Source of the DNA: Acanthochlamys bracteata
Taxonomy: Eukaryota > Streptophyta > Magnoliopsida > Pandanales > Velloziaceae
Direction: 5' to 3'
Assembly (NCBI GenBank): GCA_019914995.1
Contig: CM034131.1
Location: 5,674,501-5,738,500, forward strand
Length of the DNA stretch: 64,000 nt
The position numbers and the translations under genes were made by a program. Positions 10,601 to 23,115 of the stretch are shown in pieces. The notes below the pieces were generated by a model. It did not search any database, had not been told where the DNA came from, and worked only from the letters and a program-made list of their open reading frames with translations. Position 1 is the stretch's first letter; every line of letters starts with the position of its first letter.

Positions 10601-13406
10601 ATGCCTCGTCGGAGTTCAAGTAAGATCAGATCTATTTTCTGTTATCGGTTTAATTGATATGTATGTTTGGATAAGATCGAAATCATTAGACTAGCAATAG
10701 CTTTTTTTTTTTTTTTTTGTTGGAAACAGAAAACGGTATAGATTTATTAGTTTGTTTTGCGTGTGGTGAATATTGTTGCATTTTTGTTTAATCTTTTTGC
10801 TAGTTTTAGTTGTACTTTGTATCAATTTAAGGGTATAATTTGTGTATATAGTTGAAGGATGAATTGGGACGTTTTTGGATTTCTTAGTCCTATGGCTTGT
10901 TCTCTAAACGGCAATGCTGATTCCGATAGCTGTACAAAATTCTTCTCGGTCGCCAATTTAACGATGGCGTGACAGATGCTTCGTGGATTTTCTTGGAATG
11001 ATTTCTTATTAACTCTCAACCTCATTAGCCAAGAAAGGCGATTTTATTGTGAAGCTTGTTTTTTGTTGGAATTATTTGTTTGTAACCCTCAATCCCATTA
11101 ACCTGAAAGATAGGGATTTTTGTCAAAAAGTGCTCATGCTACTGTGGTTCCGTAGTTGTACAAAAAAGTCTTGTTAGGTCAGGCGATTTTGTGATTGATT
11201 TGCTGAAACTTGTTGAAACTTTTATGGAACTTAGCTGCATTAATATAAAACAATCGAGGTTTCTAATAGTCTCCATTTATGCTGCTATAATCAGCCTCAT
11301 TTAGAGGATAATCTGTGTTCCTCTTCAATAATAATCATCTGCTCAATGCAGAACAGCTGTTGATTGATGATTTCTTGAATATGATGATTCGCCTCTTTGA
11401 GTAGCCATATGGTGATTGGGGTGCACCCTGACTATATCATCTGGTTTAGTTAGGAGACAAAAATTCAATACATCTTAACTAGACTCTCTCAGGCCTATTT
11501 GAGGGGACTTCATGAGTATATGCACATGCTGTCCTCCAAGCAGCCTTAGACATTCTTCTATATACACATTTGTGCTATTTGGGTGTGCTTTTTCTAAATT
11601 TTGTTTATTGATGTGCAATGTGAATGGTGGAGTATAGAGGGCAATAGCAACTCTTCTACCTCGAGTAGAAGGAAACGCCTTGTAGTTCCTTCCTTCGAGA
11701 GCTTTGTACATTCTTGAAATTATTTATAGGACTAGGTGTTCATTAGAATTGAAAATGGCCTCTGACTAACTGGATGACTAGGACCTGTGACTGCATCTGG
11801 TTCAGACAGAGGCCTACAGCAACCTTTTCTGCTGAAACCTTGAGCGGAAGGAGAGGCCTTATAGTTCCTTCCTTCGATGGTTTCATACATGAGTCTTAGC
11901 TGTGAATTTTTTTTTACAAATTCAAAATTGGGTTTTATATTTTTTTAAATAATTTGTATTACTAGTTAACATTGATCTTGGTTTTGATGCATTATCTCAA
12001 CTGATTTACTAGGTCGCCCTGCTCCTCGTGCTGCTCCTCGTCCTTCTTCACGTCCAGATCCAGTGAAGAACCCTCCTCAACCAGGTAAATTGTCAAATCT
12101 TTATGCTATAAGGTTTTCATATTTAAAAACCTTTGTTTACAGCACTGTCTGATTCTATTTCTTCTCTGGGCTACGATTTTATATCAGTGTTTGTTTTTTC
12201 GCTGCAGTTAACCACGCTCCTCCCCCAGCACTAGGCCAACAAAGTGGATCAATCCTTGGTGGGCTTGGTTCTGTCGTTGCTGAAGGTGTGTTAATTATTA
12301 CCTGTTTGACATTGTTCTGTTTTGTTGTTGTATGTGGGGCTGCATTTTTTCTGTCATGGAGGACTATAACATCTAGTATGTTCTGTCTGTCATTGTTGAG
12401 CAGGTATGGCGTTTGGTACTGGAAGTGCTATTGCCCATAAGGCTGCTGATGCTATTTTCGGTCCACGAACCATCCAGCATGAGGTTGTAGGTTCTCCAGC
12501 TGCATCGCCTGCAGCTCCAGTTGCTGCTACAAATAATGCTATCAGCTCAAATCCATGCAATATACAGTCAAAGGCCTTTCAAGAGGTGAACTTCTACTTT
12601 CCTGTTTATCATTAGCTGTGTTTGGTATTGATTACTGTAACATGTGCTGCATAGTTTTGTATTTTGTTACAATATAGAAGAAGGGAGTTTTAACATGCGA
12701 TGCCTCCATGAAAAGAATTTCTTAAGTTTGTTTGGGGATGATATCTACTGTGCAGATAAGATACAACAGTTATATATGTAATTGTATCTCTGTTCATCCA
12801 AGCATATAACTTTCTCACTGTAATTAGATGGAGTTTGAGCTACACCTACGTAAGTTAAAAAAGCTTTTGTGTGGGTGGGTGGGTGCGTATGTGCGCGTGT
12901 GTTTTTCCTGAAAATCTTTGAAGCGAAGTAAGAAGTTTACATAAGCTGAAATTTGGTTTACCAGAAAATGATCGAAATATATGATGTAGCATTTATAAGG
13001 GTATCTAGTACAGATGGTATTTTTGGCTCTAGATGGGAATCAGGAGAGTCCATTTCGATGCCGTTTACACAGAAGTTGCTGTGATCCTTTGGTCTTGTGA
13101 ATCTGGATTTCCTACAATATTGTACTATTGAAAATTCATTTAATTACGTTTTTCTTTTATCTCAATTTTACTCATGATTAATTAGTTACTTTATCCTGCT
13201 GTATTCATCTACAGAATATTTGCTTTTACCTACTCAGAATTTTCTTTTATGTAGTGGCATACAAGTTTGTGATGGACTTATGGATTTACTTTATTGTGAT
13301 GTTATTGCAGTGCATTGAGAGCTATGGGAGCGACATTAGCAAATGTCAATTTTACCTTGATATGCTGAATGAATGCCGTGGGATGGGGAAGACACTGCGT
13401 GCCTAA
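10601..13406 (+). CDS. CHCHD2/CHCHD10 (Mix17)-family twin CX9C protein
   Basis: Five exons: 10601-10619, 12013-12084, 12208-12285, 12404-12585, 13311-13406, giving 148 residues. The order matches the family: an Arg/Pro/Ser-rich N-terminus like a mitochondrial targeting region (1-30), a central Gly/Ala helix with GGLGSVVAEGMAFGTGSAIAH, an Ala/Pro linker, then a CHCH domain with C108-x9-C118 and C129-x9-C139. Such proteins are imported and oxidised by Mia40 in the intermembrane space; animal members affect MICOS and respiratory-chain function. The Arabidopsis relatives are the At12Cys proteins. The first CX9C pair straddles intron 4, the second cysteine being the first codon of exon 5. Intron 1 is long (1.4 kb). 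The upstream Site II motifs and heat shock element suggest mitochondrial-biogenesis and heat control. Confidence 0.93.
11535..11891. repeat. Imperfect tandem duplication in CHCHD2-like intron 1
   Basis: AGTTCCTTCCTTCGA near 11685 recurs about 176 bp later near 11863, each time preceded by a GGAAGGAG/AGAAGGAAAC-GCCTT block and followed by a TTT-then-ACAT block. Flanking matches are weaker, so the unit (about 178 bp) and its limits are approximate. Confidence 0.5.
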
Positions 13407-13859
13407 ATTAGTCATCCCCCGATGAGTCTATGCCTCTGGTCGACTCTGACACTGAATTCAAATTTTTTTCTATCTTGTTAGATCATTTCAATCAGATAAG
13501 CCCACTTGTGAATTAGTTTTCATCTAATATTCAAATATACAAGAAAGTATTCAGAACATCTGCTACTGATTCCTATATCAAGTTTTCAGGAATCCATTTC
13601 TAACAAAGTAGACCATCGTCAAACGTTAACACTTCAAGGATGTTATGTTTTCTGTAATTTCAGTAATTTTCTGATATTTTTCGAACCTGGTAAATGGCAA
13701 ATCAGATTTTGTGGTTTCGAGTCTTAACATAGTTTTGTCACTCGAAAGTATGTTTCTATTTGGACTACATTTTTCTGGGGATTAGATCATCAGAATAATT
13801 TCTGCTTATAACTCCATGAATCCAGGAAACTAATGTCTTGTTTAAATACGTATCTTAAA

Positions 13860-14300
13860 TATCAGTATTGAGTTTTGCGTACATAAAAATAAAGTGTAGT
13901 ATTTTAAAAAATAACTTTAACTGAAAAAATTAAAGTTTCGGATAGTTAAAGTATATCCTAAATAAAAATATATATAGTTCATGGTACGGTGTTCGAAAGA
14001 GCTTGTAAAATAAAAAAAATTAAAAAATTTTTAAAATAAATTTAATTTTAATTTTAATTAATAATAAATAATAATAATTATTTATTTTTTAAAATTTAAA
14101 ACTATAAATATTATAAAAATTATTTTAATATAAAATTAAAAATTAAAGTTGAAGTTTTATCATATGATTTTACGATTAAAAATTTCTTATATATCAAAAG
14201 TTTTAAAAAATTATAAATTTTTATTTAAATAAAATAAAATATTTAAAATAAAATAAAGTTAAAATGTAATTGTAAATATCTTTCTAATATAATTTTTTGA
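13860..14300. mobile_element. AT-rich MITE-like sequence
   Basis: About 400 bp that is almost entirely A+T with self-complementary runs of TTTTAAAAT type. It sits between the CHCHD2-like and CYSTM genes and resembles the other AT-rich elements of the window. Ends were not resolved, and no open frame is present. Confidence 0.35.
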
Positions 14301-15008
14301 AAGTTCACGCTCTACGTCGATCTCTGTCACAAAGTTTAGATTCAAGTGAAGAAAGAACAGTCGGATACTATTCTGATCCAAAATTACGGTATATGGAAGA
14401 CGTTAATTAAATTTCTGAACTGGTGAGAGACGATATAGATCACCTCTTTACTCGTCCGGTTTATCCATGGATACAAAGTTTTAAAATATTTAAGAACATT
14501 ACAATAATAAGCGTGTAAAAATGATTCTTTAATTGAAGTCAAAAGATTGATCTATTATATGCCTAAGAAACTTCTTCATTTTCTTCTCTACAGAATTGCT
14601 CATAATTAATATCCAATTAGGTGTCTAAGCCATGTCTAAGAGACTCAATTGGATAGTCCCCTATCTCCGCAATTCATAGGCTACAACTCATCCAACTGTA
14701 CACAAAACATTTCATAAACATTTCTGACAAATTCTACTTCGCGTCATCTACAATGTGAAATCTCTCATCCAAAGTTTAAAGCCGAAAGAGAAAAAGGAAA
14801 AGCGCAGGAATCAGATGCGAACCGACTTCTTTTAAGAAACCAATTGTAGACCAGATTCTCTTAAGAAACCAAATTTCCAGGCTGCTTCTGGAGTAATCTC
14901 GAATCAGACGATTTCCTTCATTAATTTAAGCAAGCTCCCGACAACATAAAACTACTTCACCCCTAAGCAAACTTTGCTTAATCGCGTTCCAGAATCTTGT
15001 TGAGTTTC

Positions 15009-15048
15009 CACGTGCACTTTTTCTAGCTCTTTCTTTCTCTATATAAAT
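15009..15048 (+). promoter_or_regulatory. G-box and TATA box of the CYSTM gene
   Basis: A G-box, CACGTG within CCACGTGCAC (15009-15014), lies 26 bp before TATATAAAT (15040-15048). The ATG is about 150 bp further on. G-box/ABRE motifs of this form bind bZIP and bHLH factors and often mediate abscisic acid and stress induction, which suits a CYSTM gene. Confidence 0.6.
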
Positions 15049-15197
15049 TATTCGTTGATTGTCCGTCCATGCCCTACATGCTCTGCTACGATAGAATACT
15101 GTTCTTGTGAATTCCCACTTTGCTTTGAGTTCTCGATCGGAGAGAAATTCTTCGTTGCTTGTTAGTTTGATTTGTGTTGTCCAAAGGCAACATCAAC

Positions 15198-15873
15198 ATG
15201 AGTGATCCAAAGTACGCTTACCCTTACCCAGCTCAAGGTCAAGGTATGTAGTTGTTTGTTATTTTTGTTGTTTTCGTTTATCGTTCTTATTAATTCTTTG
15301 ATCGAGATAGTTGATATAGTTTGTTTATTTAATTCTAATTTCTATGGTTTTGGTTTTGTTTTGTTTTTTGAAGGCTACTATCAGCAGGGTCCTCCAGTGA
15401 TGGCACCACCGCAGTATCAGTACGGTGCTCCACCTCCAAGGAGACAGCGGGGATTCCTTGAAGGATGGTACGTTTCTATTATGACATGATTGTTTTCTAT
15501 GTTTTGGTTCTTTCAAATATTTTGCTGGTAGTTGTACATCGGCGAACTTGTTGAATGGATGTGATTATAATTTGAAATCTTTTCTTTTCTTTTCCCTCTA
15601 AAAAGAAATCCAAATCAGAATCAAAATGGTTTTGTTTCATGAAAATAAACATGCTTATGTCATTCTTCAAGAAGAGATCGAAAGCATATCCATTTAAACT
15701 TGCAAAACAACAAGTTCTCGACTTTTTCATTAGAAAATTGTTATGTTTAAAATTCACCTCATGGGTTTACTGAATGTAGTTTGCTGTATCGTTGTTTCAG
15801 CCTTGCTGCGCTTTGCTGCTGCTGCTTGGTGGATGAGTGCTGCTGTGATCCCTCTATCATATTTGTCAGCTAA
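15198..15873 (+). CDS. CYSTM-family cysteine-rich transmembrane peptide
   Basis: Three exons (15198-15243, 15374-15467, 15801-15873) encode 70 residues. Residues 1-45 are rich in Tyr, Pro, Gln and Gly. Residues 46-70 form the CYSTM module: GCLAALCCCCLVDECCCDPS, with C47, C52-C55 and C60-C62 in a hydrophobic helix. CYSTM proteins are small tail-anchored membrane proteins of eukaryotes linked to stress tolerance and metal or redox effects. The cysteine block is encoded almost entirely by exon 3, a common arrangement. The length is typical. Confidence 0.93.
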
Positions 15874-16619
15874 TCGATTCAAATTTCGTATACACTCCTC
15901 CATCTGGTCTTCCAGTTTATGTATTTTGTTTGTGGAGGAATTGTTTTTTACTTGTTAGGGATTCTGTATACATATCCAGTAGATAATTGAATATGTATAT
16001 GTAAGAATTGGGAGTGTGTTGAATGTGAAACAGGTTTCATTGATTAAGCTCGGTTTCTATTGAGGGATTCCTTAGCCACTGTGTATGTGAACTCGAAGTG
16101 CGTAGTTGTTTGAAACTTTTGCTGCTTTTCATTTGCCAATGAATGAGTTGATGTTTGGAACTGGTTTCCAATATTTTATTTAATGCTTTTTAATAAAAAT
16201 TTAACATTTTTAAGTATAAACAATTTCTTTAAGCATTTTTAAAAATTCCCTGAGTTATATACGTGTGACCATGAGATTGCTTGTAAATTGAGTTAAAAAA
16301 AACATCTTTCAAGATTATCGAGTGAAAGGTTTACTTGATGTTGGATTGGTTGTGCAAAAGTCTACAGACCAACCAACAACGCTCACTGCTTGCAACAAAA
16401 ATAGAATAGAAGGATTAACAAGAATTGGTTTTATCTGAAATGGCAGGTCGTTGTTATCAACTAACTAATCTTGTCTTTAGATTCTTTGGCTTTTTATGCA
16501 AATTGGTCCAACTGCTGAGAGAAAATCCTTAATGTGGATAGACAAGACAAATTTATTTTGAGTAATTGGTACGGTGTCTCCTGGGTAATGCTATGGGCTA
16601 GTTTCAAATAGACTTTATG

Positions 16620-16890
16620 AGTAAATAGCGTGTTTTAAATATTTCTAATTTTTTTTAAAAGATTTAAAATAATTTAGAATTTTATTTTTATATATGAAAT
16701 TTTAGTTTTAATTTTTTTATTTATATATTTTTTAATATTTAATATATTTTTAAAATTTATTAAAATATAAATATTAATTTTTATTTTACTTTATTTTTTA
16801 AAAAATTTTATTTTTTATTTTTTAGTTTTATAAATTTAATTATAAATATTTAAAATATGTTCGATAAGTTATGAGTATTTAAAATACGTT
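16620..16890. mobile_element. AT-rich MITE-like element
   Basis: A run of very high A+T with TTTTAAAATTTATTAAAAT-type blocks, bounded by less biased sequence, in the gap between the CYSTM and Costars genes. It resembles the other AT-rich repeats in the window. Ends are approximate and no coding content was seen. Confidence 0.35.
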
Positions 16891-17024
16891 TTTATTTTGA
16901 AGAGAAGGGATGGATTTCTTTTCGTATTGGTTTCTAAAGAAGTGAAAATTGAAAGTACATAACAAAAACTTAGTAGGAGAGCTTAGAATTCCAATGCTCA
17001 TCATTATTTAAGCATCACTGTCAC

Positions 17025-17215
17025 TTCAAGTTTTATTTTTTTTTAAATTTATTTTTAATATAAATAAATAACAATTTTAAAATAATTTTTTTATCAAATT
17101 TTTTAAACTTAGTATTAATAAAATTAATAAAAAATTTACTTTTTATTAAATATTTTTAATGTATTTTTTTAAATTTATTTATCAAAACTTAAGCCTAAAT
17201 GAACACGCCCTTATG
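17025..17215. mobile_element. AT-rich MITE-like element, family 1
   Basis: Shares with the copies near 9860 and 24090 the order ATTTATTTTTAATATAA, then TTTTTATTAAATATTTTT, then an end AATGAACACGCCC. About 190 bp, no open frame. Confidence 0.5.
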
Positions 17216-17384
17216 AAACCATATATTACTTGAATGGATACTATAAACTCCTAGTGTATAATGATAAGAACCAGTAATTTTCTAATTTTTATTGAACTCT
17301 GATTAGTTTAATAATTCTTAATGGGCTGCTTTTTAAACAACGAGCCGGTTAATGGGCTGAGTCATTGACGTAAAGTTAGGTTTT

Positions 17385-17615
17385 TATGTAGTGCATATCA
17401 AAAATAATTTTTAAATTTTTTTTTATTTCATATTTTTTAATATATTTTATAAATATTTAAAAATTTATTTAAAAATTTAGATAATATAAAAAAATATTAC
17501 ATAATAAAAAAATTTTATTATATATTTATATTTTTTAAAAATAAAAAATAAATTCATTTTTGTAAAAAATAAAAATATTTTTATTTTAAAAAAAATCTAT
17601 TTTATAAACAATCTC
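17385..17615. mobile_element. AT-rich MITE-like element, family 2
   Basis: Shows the family 2 pattern: ATTTCATATTTTTTAATA near the left, then TTTATAAATATTTAAAA, a central T/A block, and a right part rich in AAAAATAAAAATATTTT. It ends about 75 bp before the Costars start codon, so it may form part of that promoter. Confidence 0.4.
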
Positions 17616-17689
17616 AGCACACGTACGCGCATCTTTTTTAGCTCATCAGAAGAAGAAGAGGGTTGAGGCTGAAAGAGTTGTAGATCAAA

Positions 17690-19621
17690 ATGAACGTAGA
17701 CGAAGAAGTTGAACGCCTCAAGGAAGAGATCAAGCGTTTGGGTCAGCCTCAGCCAGACGGATCATTTACGGTAAATCCCACTTGAAAATTTTCTTTCATC
17801 TTTGTCGATTTCCTTTGGAGTAATCGTTCACATTGTCGCTAATCTACTGTTTAGATCGAGCGTTTTGATTCGTCTTGTGATTAGAACACGTTGTTGCAAT
17901 GAAATCTACATCTTGAAGCTTTATAAATTGTCAGTTATTCATCATTCTGCTGTTTTTTTTGTTTGTTTGGTGGTGTGTGGATCTGACTTTAAAATGCCTT
18001 ATTGAGATGTTGTTGGTGATTATTTCCTTTATGTTCATAGGGCACATCAATGAATTTTCTGCATTTTGATCTATCTTCAGAGTCAACGAGTATTGGTTTG
18101 CTGGAAATATGTCACCTTGCGAAACGCATGGATAATTGGTTTCCAATCATTTTGATGCAATGTCTGAATACGTTTCCTAATTTTTTCTTCCTCTGGAGAG
18201 AGCCAACCACGACGTCCCTCTTTCAAATTCTTGGGCTAGAGAACTATCTCAGTAACAAGCCCAAGGGGATTCCAATGTGATAAGGTGGAATGATATTGTG
18301 CTCTTTGAGAAACTTCTAAACCATAAATTAATTTCTAATTGGAATATAAGAAAATTTTGCTTGTAAGAGGATGGGGAGGCACTCTTTTACAGTGGAAAGG
18401 TTCTTGGTGCAGGTATATCGTGATCTTAAATGAGTTGCCTCTTGAATGCGCTTGCCCAATGAACCATATCAGGGAACCTCAAAAACACTAGAAAGCGACC
18501 TTGTGTTAAATATCAAAGCGGAAGGAAACACAAATGCTCCACCACCATTCCTGAAGTTGGAAACCTTTAGTGCCACATCGTGGGCCAACTTTCAGCAAGT
18601 GACTTGAAAATGCAAGACTTAATAAATGCTCATGTCAAACATAGTTGCGGAATTGAGCGTGTATGTGTCACTTTTCATTACTATAACTTCTATCAGGTTG
18701 CTGTTTGTTATATGCAATAGACGCGAACCTGAAATATAAGATGGATATGCACATGGATACATTTGCATAACTTTAGGAACTACAGATGCATTTAATCTTA
18801 ATGTGATTATCTTAGGAGCTCAGCAATGTAGAACTGTCCTTTTATCGTAGTTATTTAACTTGGTCGTCTCTATTTATCATTCTCAAATTGCTTTGCTTCT
18901 TTGTAAACTTCCTTTTCTTTGGTGAACAATCATGCCTTGATTGGTGAAACGTTTAGCAGTTTCTATAGTAATAATTCCAAATGTCCTAACTTTATGGAAA
19001 AGGTACTAAATACTTTCCCAAAGTTTTGGTACTAAATACTTTTGCTTCTAGATGCCTCAAAATGACTGAGGGAGGAATATCGCTTCTCACTGTGTTATCA
19101 CTATCTCAACAATTATAACCTGTTTTCCCTTTTGGCATCACATTAAAACCTTAACAAATAAACATACTTGGTTGAAATCGCATTTCTCCTGCATTGTAGT
19201 GCTTCTTCATATGGCATAGAACAAGAAAATTTTGATTGCCAAAGGATTCATAATAATGAACGTAGTTACTGCACTCTAGATAATCCAATGCTTTACTTAA
19301 TTGGTAGCGGATCAAGGGATTCTGAATTTTGCCTATGTCACCTGTCATTGTACTGTTGTGAAGGAAGATCATATCATTACTTGAGTATGTGTGATCAGTC
19401 TTGCTTCTTGGATGTGGCCGCAGGTTAAGTTCGGGGTCCTATTCAATGATGACAGATGTGCCAACATATTTGAAGCTCTTGTTGGAACCCTTCGAGCAGC
19501 CAAGAAGAGAAAGATCCTCAGTTATGATGGTGAACTGCTCCTGCAGGGAGTTCATGACAATGTGGAAGTAACACTTCTTGCCCCTCTATCACCTCCTGCT
19601 GCCACTAGCACTAGTTCTTGA
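17690..19621 (+). CDS. Costars (ABRACL-type) family protein
   Basis: Two exons (17690-17770, 19424-19621) encode 92 residues. Sequence shows MNVDEEVERLKEEIKRLG, then VKFGVLFNDDRCANIFEALV, GTLRAAKKRKILSYDGELLL and QGVHDNVEVTLL. This nearly covers the Costars domain shared with the C-terminus of STARS/ABRA and with small plant proteins of about the same length. In animals and Dictyostelium the domain is linked to actin dynamics; the plant role is little known. Intron 1 is 1.65 kb and has no recognised gene. The C-terminal Ala/Thr/Ser tail is variable in the family. Confidence 0.93.
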
Positions 19622-20731
19622 GCATTAATCCGTGTAGGAAGATCCTTTGCAATATTCATTTTCTTCTTTGTAATATGTGTTTTGGTGAAAGCATCACTTT
19701 TTAAAACCTAGCTTGCATGTCTGTTTGACTGAAATGATCCAACTTGCAATTCGTTTGTGGTGTTGTGCCAATTCCATGAGAACACAATAGTTTGTGTGCA
19801 TTCTTGCAATTATACAATTGCTTTTGGATTCACTGTAACGCCATTGGATGATGGAAATGTAGATTTTCTAGTTAACTGTACGCAATAGGTATGTAAGTAT
19901 GTGCTTTGCCGACATTTTATTCTTGGATTAAAAATAATCTGAATTACAGACCTGTATTTAATTGAAGGAAACAAATGTATTATCCTTTCTCGTTCTCCCA
20001 TTCACGCCGACAGCAGCAGCTGTCAACAAAAACACGCGAGCTAGCGGCACGCCTGCTTCGCCGGCCCTCCTTTATACATTAGTCATTAGATGCCGACTCT
20101 CCCCAGTCTCCACTTCCTTTTCTTCCCTCGGCTCTCTCTTCCTCCGCCAAGGCACTCTCCCCTGTTTCTCTCTTGTTTCTTTCATTTCCCAATGCCTTGT
20201 AATCACAAGGAAGACCTATTCAATGTAATTAAAGAATTATGAACGGCAATGCAATAATTTCTCTTCGTTATTGTTTTTGTTTTTCATAGTGAAAGTTCTC
20301 CGGCAAGAGATCAACCGCTGGACCTGTTGATGCTGTTGTTGCTGCCTCGCTTTGTTAAATATTTCGAAAACTGCTCGCGTGTCATGATCGCCAGTGGCAA
20401 GAGTGGATCGGGGGCACCAGCTTTGGATCCTGAAGTCGTATATAAGGAGAGTTTGAAAGTTTTTTTTAAAATAAAGCTTCTCTAAAACAAAAACAAAAAA
20501 TTTTTTTTTAAAGAAATTTTATTTTTTATCTAAAAATAATAAAAATAAATAATAAAAAAATTGTACTATATAAATTTTTTATATTTTAAAATTTTAAATA
20601 AATTCTTTAGAAGCATAAAAAATGTATTGAAAATTTTAAACTGAAAAATTAAAAAATTACTATTCTGAAATGGAATGCCGAACATTCCCAACAGCTGATA
20701 TGCAAGCTCGAGCTTCAACAATAGTTGCTCA
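19622..20731. other. Intergenic span with an exon-like orphan frame
   Basis: After the Costars gene comes its likely 3' UTR, then a GC-richer, pyrimidine-rich stretch (about 19990-20230) that reads like a promoter or 5' UTR with TTTATACATTA. A frame free of stops runs about 20256-20475, with a first ATG near 20331 and segments GKSGSGAPALDPEVVYKESL. It ends inside an AT-rich MITE (about 20445-20690). I do not recognise the product. Confidence 0.35.
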
Positions 20732-21449
20732 TAGTAATGATAATATATGATTCGATTCGAAAATTTAATCCAAGATCAATCAATTTAATTCAGTTTAGGA
20801 TTAAAAATTTTGACCTCTATAAAATATAGATTGGATTAGAGTTGAACGAATTTAATTCGGTTATTATATGGATTGTTTTGGGATAATCCAAAATTGACCT
20901 ATCAAATGAATTGCAATCTCTTGAACGAACAACTTTTTTCTGATTTTTTCTTACTGTCTAATAAAATTTTGCAATAAAAAAAATAATAATAGTAATCGAT
21001 TTTATAAAAAAAATTTATCAAAATTTTGTCAGTTAGTTATATTTATCAAAATATTTATTGAAAGTATTACTATATATTTATAATAATAAAATTTCAGCTC
21101 TCATCATATAAAAATAAAAATAAAATTTTTTGGAATATTATGAGGACCGATAAAAGTATTAATAATGTGCATTTTGATAGACATTCATAATATCTCTTCA
21201 CCAAAAATATCATGTATATTCATTCTAACTGATTTATAATTTTACTCAAGTTTAAAAATGTACAATGAAAATTTAATAATTTTAATTATAAATAGGTCGA
21301 TCCGAATTTGATCCGGTTATTAAATAGTTGAGTTAGAGTTGATAATTTTGATTCGTATAAATTCATAAATTAAGTTAAGATTAAACGAATTTGATCTGGT
21401 TATAATAGATCGACCGAAAATAATCTACTAACTCAAATTGTCACTACTA
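20732..21449. mobile_element. hAT-like MITE rich in GATCCGAA-type motifs
   Basis: A 718-bp element with ends TAGTAATGATAAT and ATTGTCACTACTA, inverted repeats that match at 11 of 13 bases. Inside it repeats phrases such as GTTGAACGAATTTGATC and CGGTTATTAAATAG, which also occur in the elements at 32968 and 34247. No clear target duplication and no transposase frame were seen. The copies are diverged, so the family is probably old. Confidence 0.55.
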
Positions 21450-22502
21450 CATTTCCCCTACATTCTTCCCCTAGCTTGAGAATGAGAAGTCTGAGCAGGA
21501 GTTTGCATTGCAAATGTTGCCTCTCATTGAACATTAGTTTTTCTGTTGTTTGTTCTTGCTGGATAAGCAGCTGATCTGAGACTTAGAAGGCTGATAGAAG
21601 ATGAAAGTTAGACATCCTACTATCTACGTGTAATGCACAAGCCTTAGTTCCATCTCTGGACATTAGAGGAGTTTCTTAGGACTGAGGTTGACTTGATGAG
21701 CTTCGCCTTCTTCCCAAGTTTGAAACAATAACTTCAACTACAAGGTTGAAGAATCAAGACTTCAAATTTTGATGTCGATCAGTTTGAGATCGCTTTTCTT
21801 TACTAAAATATTCTTGTTGCAGAAGAAATTAAATAGATAAACAAGAGATGATAGATCTTGGAGCCATGAGAGAGGCAAGAAAAGGGGTTAACCAATCCAC
21901 ACTTGAAACAAAAAAAAAGAACTAAAAAGGGTGAACTGTTTTCTGAAAATCGTCTCCAAGAAGAAAAGTAGATCTGTCCCGTTAGAAGAAGAGAAAGGAT
22001 TCAGGAGAAGAATGATAAAATTTTTTGAGTAAATTGAATGCTAGTTATGTTTTTCTACACCAATGAGAATCTGAGAGGCAGAGTGTTGGTATTGCTTCTG
22101 GATTTTATCTAGGTGATTTACAGCATCTACAATCCGAATCCAAACGCTCAACCAAACACCCAAAATTGCTTCTAAATAAAGCTAAAAATCTATTTTGTTT
22201 TTCAAAAGCAAACCTTTCAAGAAGAGGTCCATGTAATTCCGAATGCATTCAGATGCTTGGCTGCTGCTGAAACAATGAACCATACATAGTTTCTTCTCAT
22301 GGGAACTGCATTTGCAAAGCTTTCCAATGTTCAGAACGATCATATCGCTCTCGCAGACCGTCAACGGGATGATAATCTACTTTTACAAGACACTTCTATC
22401 ATATTGCCACAAAATAAAAGAGTTCCATCGAATACATTAAAGAAATATTTTATAAAAAAAAAAACCTACTTTGTTGAATACGATCGAGGTGATAGATGAT
22501 CT

Positions 22503-23115
22503 TCACAATTTGGCATACTTCTTGAGAGGTGCGGTTGCTGCGTTCCTGAGTTCTTCTGAAGCAGATATTCTCGATGCAAGAGTTACTTTGGACGATGATA
22601 CCAATCTTGTTTTCTCTTGGGTTGTGGCATCTATCTTCCATACATCCACCTTCCATAACATGATGGTTTTGCCGTTATGCACCGGTAAGGCCTCGGCAAA
22701 GAGAAGGTCTCCAACATTGGCCGTGCTAAGATGGTTGACACTCAACTGTATTCCGGCAACTCGCTGGAGGCCTTCCGCTACATGAGCACCAATACTCCCT
22801 AGCGACTCGGCTATCAACGCTGATACACCACCGTGCAGCACTCCGTACGGCTCCTCACATAAACACGTAATATTAACTTGATTTGCTTGTCGGAGAAAAT
22901 TGTTTGAAAAATTTGTCAAACAAATAAAATTTTGTAGCAGTATAGGTATGTACCTGACAGCAAATTTCAGTGACTTTAAGCCAGCCGGTGACACGCTCGC
23001 CGGAGACGACATCAATCTCAAAACCGAAAGCGCTGAGTGGTTTGTCGAGGTCTGCCGTCTTCGCGCTAGGCCGATTTGCGGCAGGCAGCACCAGCTTCTC
23101 TGATCCTTCCTTCAT
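22503..23115 (-). CDS. DHNAT1: 1,4-dihydroxy-2-naphthoyl-CoA thioesterase (hotdog fold)
   Basis: Two exons (23115-22954, 22850-22503) encode 169 residues; the Arabidopsis enzyme is about 156. It hydrolyses DHNA-CoA to DHNA in phylloquinone (vitamin K1) synthesis and acts in peroxisomes. Sequence supports this: LHGGVSALIAES at 59-70 is the hotdog helix with the likely catalytic Glu69, followed by GSIGAHVAEGLQRVAGIQLS and NHLSTANVGDLLFAEA. The C-terminus AKL (167-169) is a PTS1 peroxisomal signal. Exon 2 is preceded by a tandem acceptor (GAG-GAG), so a form with one extra Glu before Pro55 is possible. The first 25 residues are variable in the family, so the start is a little less certain. Confidence 0.92.

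Noticed and set aside
18030-18290. Open frame inside the Costars intron as a nested gene or retro-fragment
   Set aside because: No recognisable domain, and short frames of this size are expected in a 1.65-kb intron.
22471-22785. Plus-strand open frame of 104 codons over DHNAT1
   Set aside because: Antisense shadow of the thioesterase exon, which has the HGG-AES motif, a sensible intron and an AKL terminus.
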